In this document: piece by piece, positions 51,790 to 59,551 of the stretch
Position numbering within the stretch: the first letter of the stretch is position 1
How the letters are laid out: every line of letters begins with the position of its first letter
From: Phycisphaerales bacterium
GTDB lineage: Bacteria; Planctomycetota; Phycisphaerae; UBA1845
Length of the DNA stretch: 59,551 bases
Assembly (NCBI GenBank): GCA_020852275.1
Contig: JADZBE010000009.1
Coordinates: forward strand, 1-59,551
Reading direction: 5' to 3'
Notes under the pieces: generated by a model
Told to the model about the DNA's origin: nothing
Databases searched by the model: none
What the model saw: only the letters and a program-made list of their open reading frames with translations
Position numbers and translations under genes: made by a program

Positions 51790-53616
51790 ATGGAGGAGGC
51801 TAAACGGAGTGATTCTGACGCGATTGGGCCTGCCGGAAGCGCGCGACGGGCGCTGAGTCGGGCGGACGGGTGGGCGCATGTCGCCATGCTCCTTGTCGTC
51901 TGCCTGCTGCACTTCTTTCTCTATCAGGGTCGATTCGATTTCATCGAGACCGAAGGTCTGCGGGCGATCGTGCCGTACGAGATGCTGGAGCGGGGCGGAC
52001 CCTCCATGCCCACGGTCCACCATCGACCGTATGTCAACAAGCCGCCGCTGTATGCATGGACGACGACGCTTCTCGCACAGGCGCTGGGGCGGTTCGATGA
52101 GCAGGTGGCGCGACTGCCGTCGTCGATCAGCGCGACCCTGCTGGTACTGCTGTTGTACGCGGTCGGTCGGCGCTGGGGGGGGGGAGTGACCGGGCTGGCG
52201 GCGGCGGCGCTGGCGCTGACGAACCTCACCGTGCTTGATTACGGCTTCCGCGCCGAGCTAGACATGCCGTTCACCTTCCTGCTCACGGCGGCGTTCCTGC
52301 TGTTGTGGCCTGCGCTCAAGGGCCGGGGCGCTTCGGCGATGGCGTGCTGGATCGGGGCGTATGCGCTGGCGACGGCGGCGGCGATGTGGAAGGCGCCGCA
52401 TTCGCTGATCTTCATGGGGCTGGGGCTGCTGACGTATGCCCGCGTGAAGCGGCGCTGGCGGTGGATGATCCATCCGGGCAATCTGATCGGCGCCGCGCTC
52501 TCTCTAGTCGTCCTGGGCGCGTGGCTGATGAAAGTGCTGGGATACGCCGGCGGGAAGCGCGTGGGCACGGCTGCGGGCAGCGAGGTCGTGAACCGGCTGG
52601 CGCCGAGCGTGGGCGACCTGCTGTCGATTCCGCTGTTCCCGCTGATCCTCGGCGTGGTGACGCTGCCGGCGTCGGTGTTTCTCGTGGCGAGCTTCTGGGA
52701 GGGCGGAGCCGTGCGAGTTGAAGCAGCGGGCACGGCGTGGAGGAGAGCGCGGTCGAAGCTCGTTGCGTGGTGGACGTGGGCGGCGCGGGATCCTTTCGCG
52801 GAGTTCCTGCTGTTGATGCTGCTGCCGAACCTGGTCTTCCTGGCGATCGCGCCGGCGAAGTCGGCGCGGTATGCCTTGCCGATGTTTCCGCTCCTGCTGC
52901 TGCTGTGCGGCTGGATGGCCGGGGGGGGGGCGACGGGTGGACGCGGCGACAGGGCATCCGCGGAGGGATTGCCTTTGGAGCGCGGGGTCTGTGGCGTGTT
53001 CAGCGCGCTGAAGTGGATAGGGCTTGCCACGTGCGGCGCGGCGCTGCTCATCGGCGTGGCGCCTGCCGCGTGGATGGCGAAGGCTCCGCTAGGACCGGCA
53101 TGGGCATGGTGGGCACTGGGACTGGGCGGACTCCTGGCGTCGGCGGTGGGCCGCGGAAGTGCGACCCGTGCAATCAGAGGAGCCGACGCGGCTCACGCCA
53201 ACGGCAGAGCAAATTCCGTGGGCGCGGCATTCCTGCTGCTTTCGGTCGGCTGCGCGCCGATCATCTCCGAAGTCTGGTGGCCGGCGCGGGTGAGGTCCGA
53301 TTCGCAGCGCGCCGCGGCCGCCCGGATCGACGCCATCGTGCCCGATGGGGAGCCGGTGTTCGTTCTCGGGAGACAGGAATTCCCCGATACGGCGTTCTAC
53401 AGCAACCGGTCGTTTCACTGGATTGAGTCTCCCGCGCAGGTCAGACCGACGACGTCCTCGCCCGCGCCGTTCTTCGTCATGCGCGAAACCGAGCTTGTGG
53501 GAGACAAGCCGGGAATGCCGAATTACGTGGAAGCCCGGGGGTTCCGGGAGTTGCTTCGCTTTGATCGCATCGACCGCGACGTGATTCTCTTCAACCTCGA
53601 CGTGGAAGCACCGTGA
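51790..53616 (+). CDS. GT39-type membrane glycosyltransferase (ArnT/PMT-like)
   Basis: About 608 residues from ATG 51790; ATG 51709 is possible but its product begins with Arg/Gly low complexity. The first loop carries ETEGLRAIVPYEML and HHRPYVNKPPLYAWTTTLLAQALG with the acidic residue and KPPL motif typical of ArnT/PMT-like GT-C enzymes that use polyprenyl-phosphate sugars. About 12 hydrophobic segments are visible. Two homopolymer G10 tracts (52175-52184 and 52921-52930) encode Gly runs. The stop overlaps the next gene at GTGA. Substrate is unknown; surface glycans are likely. Confidence 0.85.
   Translation: MEEAKRSDSDAIGPAGSARRALSRADGWAHVAMLLVVCLLHFFLYQGRFDFIETEGLRAIVPYEMLERGGPSMPTVHHRPYVNKPPLYAWTTTLLAQALGRFDEQVARLPSSISATLLVLLLYAVGRRWGGGVTGLAAAALALTNLTVLDYGFRAELDMPFTFLLTAAFLLLWPALKGRGASAMACWIGAYALATAAAMWKAPHSLIFMGLGLLTYARVKRRWRWMIHPGNLIGAALSLVVLGAWLMKVLGYAGGKRVGTAAGSEVVNRLAPSVGDLLSIPLFPLILGVVTLPASVFLVASFWEGGAVRVEAAGTAWRRARSKLVAWWTWAARDPFAEFLLLMLLPNLVFLAIAPAKSARYALPMFPLLLLLCGWMAGGGATGGRGDRASAEGLPLERGVCGVFSALKWIGLATCGAALLIGVAPAAWMAKAPLGPAWAWWALGLGGLLASAVGRGSATRAIRGADAAHANGRANSVGAAFLLLSVGCAPIISEVWWPARVRSDSQRAAAARIDAIVPDGEPVFVLGRQEFPDTAFYSNRSFHWIESPAQVRPTTSSPAPFFVMRETELVGDKPGMPNYVEARGFRELLRFDRIDRDVILFNLDVEAP
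52175..52184. repeat. G10 homopolymer in the glycosyltransferase gene (first)
   Basis: Ten consecutive G in RRW-GGG-VTGL (codons TGG GGG GGG GGA). A length change by one base would shift the frame. Confidence 0.9.
52921..52930. repeat. G10 homopolymer in the glycosyltransferase gene (second)
   Basis: Ten consecutive G between WMA and ATGGRG (codons GGG GGG GGG GCG). The second G10 tract in the same gene. Confidence 0.9.
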
Positions 53617-54365
53617 ACGAGCATCCGAATACGTCTGCCGGCAGCGCACCGGCATCCAGGCCGCTCGCGCCTTCTGCCGCGCCGCCCGCGACCGGCGACG
53701 CGCCGCTTGTGCCTTCGAGAAACCGAATCTCGCCGCAAGCCGGCCCGTCGCCGCGCCTGACGATGGAGGACGTGATCGTGCCTGCGCCCGCGCCGGATGT
53801 CGTCGTTGATCCGCTCTCCTGGTTCGAGTCGTCCGGTCCGTTCGAGCTGGAGATCGGATGCGGCAAGGGGCGGTTTCTCCTGCACCGCGCGCGAAGCCGG
53901 CCGGATGTGCGGCTGCTGGGCCTTGAGTGGGCCAACAAGTTCTACCTTTACGCGGCCGATCGGATGGCGCGATGGGGTGTGACGAACGTGCGGGTGATGC
54001 GCACGGACGCGGGCGTGTTCGTGATGCGGAACCTTCCGCCGCAGTGTCTCGCCGCGCTGCACGTGTATCACCCGGACCCCTGGCCCAAGAAGCGGCATCA
54101 CAAGCGCCGCCTGATCCAGACGCCGTTCATCGACGCGGCCATTCGCTGCACGCAGCCCTGCGGGCGCTGGTTGATTCAGACGGACCATGCGGAGTACTTC
54201 GCGTGGATTCGTGAGCGGCTCGACGCGCGGGCGGAGCTGATCGAACGGCCTTTTGAGGATCCGACCTTCGGTCCCGGGGAGGACTGGGCGGGCACGAACT
54301 TCGAGGTGAAATACGAGCAGGAGGGGCGCGCGATCTACCGCGTGGCTTACGATTGCCGTGCCTGA
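53613..54365 (+). CDS. trmB: tRNA (guanine-N7-)-methyltransferase
   Basis: 250 residues from GTG 53613, whose GTGA overlaps the preceding stop. Methylates guanine-46 of tRNA with S-adenosylmethionine. FELEIGCGKGRFLLHRA (SAM site), LLGLEWANKFYLYAADRM, and HVYHPDPWPKKRHHKRRLIQ (TrmB hallmark) are all visible. The N-terminal 60 residues are Pro/Ala-rich and variable. Confidence 0.93.
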   Translation: MNEHPNTSAGSAPASRPLAPSAAPPATGDAPLVPSRNRISPQAGPSPRLTMEDVIVPAPAPDVVVDPLSWFESSGPFELEIGCGKGRFLLHRARSRPDVRLLGLEWANKFYLYAADRMARWGVTNVRVMRTDAGVFVMRNLPPQCLAALHVYHPDPWPKKRHHKRRLIQTPFIDAAIRCTQPCGRWLIQTDHAEYFAWIRERLDARAELIERPFEDPTFGPGEDWAGTNFEVKYEQEGRAIYRVAYDCRA

Positions 54366-54739
54366 CCGCAGCACCGACTGGAGAACTGCGGAAATCGGAA
54401 CCCCTCACGCCAGTGAAGGCCTAGCGCCCATGCGATCCACCCAGGTGAACGCCGGCACGAGACGTTAGATTGCAGGGACGCGGAAAACTTCGCGGGCTGC
54501 GGGTCCGCTGCGGCGGACCAAAGCCCCCCCGCCGGTTCTGCACTCGTCAGTCCTGCACCCGCCGGTCCTGCCTTCGCCGACCCTGCATTCCTCAGAATGC
54601 CGCTGCGCCGACGCATTCCAAGCGGAGATCCTCCTTCTACTGGAATGCCGTGTGCCGCACGCTATCTTGGGGCAACCGACGCCGGTCCAAGTCGGTGGAT
54701 TGCGAAATGCCGGCAGTCGCAGCACGGGGCAGCTTCAGG
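54366..54739. other. Gene-free stretch with tandem CCGGTCCTGC-like repeats
   Basis: Around 54532-54605, units like CTGCACCCGCCGGTCCTGCC recur three to four times with drift. Open frames here are Cys/Arg-rich translations of that repeat, so the E1 fusion start was placed at 54740. Confidence 0.55.
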
Positions 54740-57016
54740 ATGACAACCTTCGCCGCACAACCTGCGCTCAACCGCTTCAATCGCGCCGCCATCGTGGATG
54801 CGAACTTCGTCGCGCTGGTCCGCGACGGGTCGCTGCCCGTCATGCCGCCGCGCCCCGATCATGAAACAGTACGCGACGGCGTTGAACTGACCTGCGGCGA
54901 CCTCGTCGAGCTGTTCGAGTCGCAGATGATCGCCCGCCACCAGGACATCGCTTCGCGGCAGATGCGCGCCCGCGGCACCGGTTTTTACACCATCGGCAGC
55001 ACCGGACACGAAGGCAACGCGCTGGTCGGTCGTTTGACGCGACACACCGACATGGCCTTCCTGCACTACCGCTCGGGCGCGTTCCTCGCCGAGCGGGCGC
55101 GGCAGGTTCCGGGGCTGGACTTCATCCGCGACACGATGCTCTCCTTCGCCGCCAGCGCCGAGGATCCGATTTCCGGAGGCCGGCACAAAGTCTGGGGCAG
55201 CGTCGAGATGCACGTGCCGCCGCAGACGAGCACGATCGCCAGTCATCTGCCCAAAGCCGTCGGCGCGGCGCTGGCGCTGGGGCGGGCGAAGAAGCTGGGA
55301 CTGGCCGCTTCGCCCGCCGCGGACGATATTGTGATCTGCAGTTTCGGCGACGCGAGCGTCAATCACGCCGTGGCGCAGACCGCCTTCAACTCCGCCGCGT
55401 GGGCGACACATCAGAATATTCCCGTCCCCATTCTGTTCTTGTGTGAAGACAACGGCATTGGCATCAGCGTGCATACGCCTCCCGGCTGGGTCGAGGCGTC
55501 CATGAGTTGTCGCCCCGGCATTCATTATTATTTGACAAACGGTCTGGATATTCTGCAATCCTGTTCCGTTGTGAAGGAGGCCGTTTCCGACTGCCGACGC
55601 AGACGCCGCCCGGTGTTTCTGCACTTCAAGACGGTGCGCCTGCTGGGTCACGCGGGCAGTGACCCGGAAATGGAATATCATACCTGGGAGGAAATCGAGG
55701 CGGCGGAAGCCAGAGATCCGCTGCTGGCGACGGCGCGGCTGGCGATCGAAAACGGAGTTATGAGTCCCGCGCAAATACTGGAGATGTATGAGACCGTGCG
55801 GCAGCGCGTGGCGCAGGCCGTCGCGTATGCGGAAAAGACGCCGAAACTGACCTCAGCCGCCACGATTGTCGCGCCGCTGGCGCCGTGTTTTCCCGACAAA
55901 GTGATGAGCGAGGCGGCGCGGAAGCCGGCGCATGAGGATCGCGTGCGCGTGTTCGGCGGCGAGGATCAACTCCCGGAAAAATCCGCGCCGAAGCACATGG
56001 CCACGCTCATCAATGCGGGCCTCGCCGACACGCTTATCAAATACCCGCAGTCGATGATCTTCGGCGAGGACGTGGCGAAGAAGGGCGGCGTTTATTATGT
56101 CACCGCCGGGCTTTACCATAAGTTCGGCGCGGCACGAGTGTTCAACACGCTGCTGGACGAGACCACGATTCTCGGCATGGCCATCGGCGCCGGGCACATG
56201 GGAATGCTCCCCATTCCTGAAATACAATACCTGGCGTATTACCACAACGCGGAGGACCAGATTCGCGGCGAAGCGGCGTCCTTGCAGTTCTTCTCCAAGG
56301 ACCAATACCGCAACCCGATGGTCATTCGCATTAATTCATGGGGATACCAGAAGGGCTTCGGCGGGCATTTTCATAATGACAACAGCATTGCCGCGCTGCG
56401 CGACGTGCCGGGGCTGGTGATCTGCACGCCGGCGCGCGGCGACGACGCCGTCCGCATGATGCGCACCTGCATGGCGCTGGCGCACGTCGATGGCCGCGTC
56501 GTCGCGTTTCTGGAACCCATTGCCCTCTACATGACGAAGGATCTGTATGAGGAGAAGGACGGGCAGTGGCAGTTTCCTTATCCTCCGCCCGGAGAAGCCA
56601 TCGCTCTGGGCGAGGGCCGTGTGTATGACCCGGATGCGGGCGATCTCACCCTTCTCACTTTCGCCAACGGACTGCACATGTCCCTGCGCGCCGCCCGCGT
56701 GCTGCGCGACCTGCACGGCGTGCGCGCCCGCGTCGTGGACCTGCGCTGGCTCAACCCGCTCAATGAGGCGTTCATTCTTGAGCAGGCCGGGGCAACGGGC
56801 AAGACGCTCGTCGTGGATGAGAGCCGCCGCACCGGCGGGCTGGGCGAAGCGATCCTCGCGCTCATCCACGAGAACCTCGGCGGCTCGGTCGTCGCGCGGC
56901 GCCTCAACGCGCTGGACACGTTCATCCCGCTCGGCGCGGCCGCGAACCTCGTGATTCCCCAGGAGGCGGATGTCGTGCGCTGCGCTCTCGATGTGGTGCG
57001 TGCGAAACAGTCTTGA
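54740..57016 (+). CDS. 2-oxo acid dehydrogenase E1 component, alpha-beta fusion
   Basis: 758 residues from ATG 54740; a longer frame starts upstream in repeats. The alpha half (to about residue 380) has GFYTIGSTGHEGNALVGRL, the ThDP site SFGDASVNHAVAQTAFN to FLCEDNGIGISVHTPPGW, and HFKTVRLLGHAGSDPEMEYH. The beta half (about residue 420 onward) has MIFGEDVAKKGGVYYVTAGL, FNTLLDETTILGMAIGAGH, INSWGYQKGFGGHFHNDNS and VDLRWLNPLNEAFIL. This is the single-chain branched-chain/pyruvate E1 of bacteria. The stand-alone E1 alpha at 15858-16943 would be redundant or serve another complex. E2 and E3 are not in the window. Confidence 0.92.
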   Translation: MTTFAAQPALNRFNRAAIVDANFVALVRDGSLPVMPPRPDHETVRDGVELTCGDLVELFESQMIARHQDIASRQMRARGTGFYTIGSTGHEGNALVGRLTRHTDMAFLHYRSGAFLAERARQVPGLDFIRDTMLSFAASAEDPISGGRHKVWGSVEMHVPPQTSTIASHLPKAVGAALALGRAKKLGLAASPAADDIVICSFGDASVNHAVAQTAFNSAAWATHQNIPVPILFLCEDNGIGISVHTPPGWVEASMSCRPGIHYYLTNGLDILQSCSVVKEAVSDCRRRRRPVFLHFKTVRLLGHAGSDPEMEYHTWEEIEAAEARDPLLATARLAIENGVMSPAQILEMYETVRQRVAQAVAYAEKTPKLTSAATIVAPLAPCFPDKVMSEAARKPAHEDRVRVFGGEDQLPEKSAPKHMATLINAGLADTLIKYPQSMIFGEDVAKKGGVYYVTAGLYHKFGAARVFNTLLDETTILGMAIGAGHMGMLPIPEIQYLAYYHNAEDQIRGEAASLQFFSKDQYRNPMVIRINSWGYQKGFGGHFHNDNSIAALRDVPGLVICTPARGDDAVRMMRTCMALAHVDGRVVAFLEPIALYMTKDLYEEKDGQWQFPYPPPGEAIALGEGRVYDPDAGDLTLLTFANGLHMSLRAARVLRDLHGVRARVVDLRWLNPLNEAFILEQAGATGKTLVVDESRRTGGLGEAILALIHENLGGSVVARRLNALDTFIPLGAAANLVIPQEADVVRCALDVVRAKQS

Positions 57017-57092
57017 CCGCGTGTTGCCCGCTCTCTACCGTCTCCCTCGCCCATGTTTCTGCGGCTGCGACCATCAACCTGCGAGAACGTCC

Positions 57093-59240
57093 ATGAAATA
57101 CGCGACGAGGTTTTACGGTAGTGCAGCGCGTCGGTGTAGCGCGCGGCTCGTATTCGCGGCGGGGATCCTTCTGTTCGCGGGGCCGGCGGCGCCGGCTCAG
57201 GACCATGCCCTCACGGCGATCGATGTCGCCCGCCTGCGCAGCGTATCTTCCGTTCAGATCAGCCCGCAGAGCAACACCTCCGCGGCGGCGGCGTACACGC
57301 TCAGCGTCCCGCGCCGCGCTTTCGCGGATGACGACGGGCCGCCGTGGAGCGAGCTGCACATCCTCACACCGGGCGGCGAGAGCCGGCCCTTCATCACCGG
57401 TCACGTCAACGTCAACGACATCAAGTGGACGCCGGACGGGCAGTCGATTTCCTTCCGCGCCAAGCGCGGCGAGGACAAGGAAACGTCGCTGTACGTCATC
57501 GACGTCCTCGGCGGAGAAGCGAGGAAGATCCTTCAACATGACACCGGGATCGGCGCATACGCGTGGAGTCCCGACGGAAAGCAAGTCGCGTTCCTCGCAA
57601 CGGAAAAAGAGCCCAAGGACAAGAAGGAGCGGCAGGACAAGGGCTTCAAGGCGGAAGTGTACGAGGAAGGTCTGCGGTCCGTGAAAGTCTGGCTGGCCGC
57701 GCCGCAGCCCGCGCGTGATTCGTTCTCCGACGACGAGCCGCCCAAGCCCAAGGCCCTCGACCTGCCCGGCTCCGCAACAGACGTGCAGTTCAGCCCCACC
57801 GGGCAGCACCTGGCCGTCGCCTTGGCGCCCTCGCCGCTCATCGACGACGAGTACATGCGGCAGAAGCTCCATGTCGTCGAGGTCGCCTCCGGCAAAGTTG
57901 TTTCCACGCTCGACACCGTCGGCAAGCTCGGCACGTTCCGATGGAGTCCGGATGGGCGGCGCATCGCCTTCATCGGCGCCGCCGACCTGCACGATCCGGC
58001 CGAGGGACGGCTGATGATCGGCGGCGTCGAGGGCGGCGCCGTCCGCGACGTGCTCCCGAATTACCCCGGTCACATCACGTCGATCGCCTGGCAGGACGAC
58101 GACACGGTGATGTATCTCGTCGATGAGGGCTTGTGGACCGCCTTCGGCAAGGTGGATGCGGACGGCGCGAACCAGAAGACGATCCTGCCGGCGGGTACCC
58201 ACGTCATGTCGGGCCTGTCGCTCGCCGCCAATGGGCTGAGCGGCGCGATGATCTGCGAAAGTGCCGAGCACCCGCCGGAAGCCTACACCATGGTTCACGG
58301 CGACGCGGCCCCGCGCAGGATCACGACGAGCAATCCGTGGCTGGCGGATCGCCGGCTCGCCAAGCAGGAGCCCGTGCGCTACACGGCGCGCGACGGTCTG
58401 GAAATCGAGGGCGTGCTCGTTCGCCCGCTCGATGAAGAGCCGGGCAAGCGCTATCCGCTGATCCTATCCGTGCACGGCGGCCCCGAAGCGCACGAGAGCA
58501 TGGGCTGGAAGACGCATTATGCCCGCCCGGGACAACTCGCGGCCGCGAAGGGCTTCGCCGTCTTCTACCCGAATTACCGCGGCAGCACGGGCCGCGGCGT
58601 GGCGTTCTCGAAACTCGATCAGGGAGATTACGCGGGCAAGGAGTTCGATGACCTCGTAGACGCTGCGGACCACCTTGCGTCAACGGGGCTGGTCGATCGC
58701 GCCAAGGTGGGCGTGACGGGCGGCTCGTACGGCGGATTCGCCACCGCCTGGTGCGCCACGGCGCTGTCCGAGCACTTCGCCGCGGGGGTGATGTTCGTCG
58801 GGCTGTCCGATCTGGTGAGCAAGTTCGGCACGACGGACATCCCGCAGGAGATGACGCTGGTCCACGCCACGAAGTACCCGTGGGAAGACTGGGAGTTTTT
58901 CCGCCAGCGCAGCCCCATCACCCACTTCCAGAACTGCCGCACGCCGCTGCTCATCATGGCCGGCGCGGACGACACGCGCGTCGATCCGTCGCAATCGATG
59001 GAGCTGTACCGCTATCTGAAGACATGGGGCAAGACGCCGGTGCGGCTGGTGTTCTACCCGGGCGAAGGGCATGGCAACCGCAAGGCGGCCGCGCGGCTGG
59101 ATTACAACCTGCGTATGATGCAATGGTTCGAGCACTACCTCAAAGGCCCGGGCGGCGACCCGCCGGCTCAGGAGCTGGACTACACGGGGCTGAAGCCGAA
59201 AAAGTCCGAACCCGACGACAGCGAACGCGCGGAGGGCTGA
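57093..59240 (+). CDS. Secreted S9 prolyl-oligopeptidase-like peptidase
   Basis: 715 residues from ATG 57093. The signal peptide contains ARLVFAAGILLFAGPAAPAQ. The N-terminal beta-propeller has WTPDGQSISFRAKRGEDKE, WSPDGKQVAFLATEK, FSPTGQHLAVALAPS and WSPDGRRIAFIGAAD. The C-terminal alpha/beta-hydrolase domain starts at ILSVHGGPEAHESMGW. Catalytic Ser is in VGVTGGSYGGFATAWCA (near residue 542), Asp in MAGADDTRVDPSQS and His in YPGEGHGNRK. It cleaves peptides, probably acylaminoacyl or dipeptidyl type, in the periplasm. It follows the E1 fusion by 76 nt on the same strand. Confidence 0.93.
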   Translation: MKYATRFYGSAARRCSARLVFAAGILLFAGPAAPAQDHALTAIDVARLRSVSSVQISPQSNTSAAAAYTLSVPRRAFADDDGPPWSELHILTPGGESRPFITGHVNVNDIKWTPDGQSISFRAKRGEDKETSLYVIDVLGGEARKILQHDTGIGAYAWSPDGKQVAFLATEKEPKDKKERQDKGFKAEVYEEGLRSVKVWLAAPQPARDSFSDDEPPKPKALDLPGSATDVQFSPTGQHLAVALAPSPLIDDEYMRQKLHVVEVASGKVVSTLDTVGKLGTFRWSPDGRRIAFIGAADLHDPAEGRLMIGGVEGGAVRDVLPNYPGHITSIAWQDDDTVMYLVDEGLWTAFGKVDADGANQKTILPAGTHVMSGLSLAANGLSGAMICESAEHPPEAYTMVHGDAAPRRITTSNPWLADRRLAKQEPVRYTARDGLEIEGVLVRPLDEEPGKRYPLILSVHGGPEAHESMGWKTHYARPGQLAAAKGFAVFYPNYRGSTGRGVAFSKLDQGDYAGKEFDDLVDAADHLASTGLVDRAKVGVTGGSYGGFATAWCATALSEHFAAGVMFVGLSDLVSKFGTTDIPQEMTLVHATKYPWEDWEFFRQRSPITHFQNCRTPLLIMAGADDTRVDPSQSMELYRYLKTWGKTPVRLVFYPGEGHGNRKAAARLDYNLRMMQWFEHYLKGPGGDPPAQELDYTGLKPKKSEPDDSERAEG

Positions 59241-59350
59241 CGACACGGGCCGCGGTCCGCGGCGCATGCGCGCGAAAACTCCGTCGCGCCCCAACCGCGC
59301 CTGCGTCAACACGCCTGCATCCGGCATCCTCGCGCCCGCGCGTCGTCTTT

Positions 59351-59491
59351 CCGATGGCGCACGCCGCGCCTTCGCTCGTCATTCCCGCGCAGGCGGGAAT
59401 CCAGACCCGCCCGGGACGCCCTCGCGCGCGTCATCCTCACGATAGCGCACGTCGCGCCTTCGCGAGTCATTCCCGGGCAGGCGGAAATCGA
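59351..59491. repeat. Two direct ~52-bp repeats ending in REP palindromes
   Basis: 59351-59404 (GATGGCGCACGCCGCGCCTT, then TCGCTCGTCATTCCCGCGCA) recurs at 59440-59491 with changes (GATAGCGCACGTCGCGCCTT). Both contain family C-type palindromes; the second is diverged (ATTCCCGGGCAGGCGGAAAT). No gene from 59241 to the end of the window. Confidence 0.75.
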
Positions 59492-59551
59492 GCCGGCGGC
59501 CCCACCCTGCCCCAGGTCCCGGCGCATCGAAGAACGGCCCTGCCTCACCCC

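Overview
This is a GC-rich bacterial segment that most resembles a member of the Planctomycetota, possibly a Phycisphaerae-like lineage. The reasons are: a pseudopilin-type protein with an N-terminal methylation motif and an H-x9-DG-like tail; several large secreted proteins with dockerin-like Asp/Asn-rich calcium repeats; an E1 alpha/beta fusion; TMTC-type O-glycosyltransferases; and very many short palindromic intergenic repeats. The assignment is an inference from gene content; no rRNA lies in the window.

Layout. 0.2-9.8 kb: a polytopic GT-C-like membrane protein, an S41 C-terminal processing protease, tRNA-Val, a TolB-like beta-propeller, a secreted C15-like protein, and a deoxyhypusine-synthase-like gene overlapping a NucS-like nuclease. 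10-21 kb: a 933-residue secreted dockerin protein, a pseudopilin-like protein, an alpha/beta hydrolase, a stand-alone E1 alpha, a subtilase with a dinucleotide microsatellite at its start, and a secreted protein sharing a C-terminal domain with the 933-residue one. 21-35.5 kb: metF with tRNA-Tyr, a TPR-like secreted protein and a TMTC-like glycosyltransferase carrying an in-frame repeat array, an M2 peptidase, an MFS-PlsC fusion, a UGA-interrupted small lipoprotein, an unknown Cys-rich protein, an SDR epimerase and an HDOD regulator. 35.8-46.5 kb: a P-domain protein, FBPase coupled to an orphan DNA methyltransferase, a group of envelope lipoproteins (CsgG/LpoB-like, triple LPP20-like, two small ones), and an MsrB-MsrA lipoprotein. 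46.5-59.5 kb: a RelE/HigB-like toxin-antitoxin pair, a thioredoxin-fold protein with in-frame UGA in its active site (probable selenoprotein), a lipoprotein, a DUF1028 protein, a GT39 enzyme with two G10 tracts, TrmB, an E1 alpha-beta fusion and an S9 peptidase.

The strongest unusual signals are the UGA in the CxxC-equivalent motif of the thioredoxin-like gene (W-U-G-G-C, with a stem-loop just after it); simple-sequence repeats that could switch expression of a surface protease and a glycosyltransferase; and at least six families of dispersed short repeats, several with terminal inverted repeats, some inside coding regions.

Many genes are for envelope or secreted proteins: surface protease, dockerin and P-domain proteins, lipoproteins, membrane glycosyltransferases and two envelope redox proteins. 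The rest is central metabolism (FBPase, MetF, two E1 systems) and tRNA function. All functions are read from sequence motifs alone; no database search was run.
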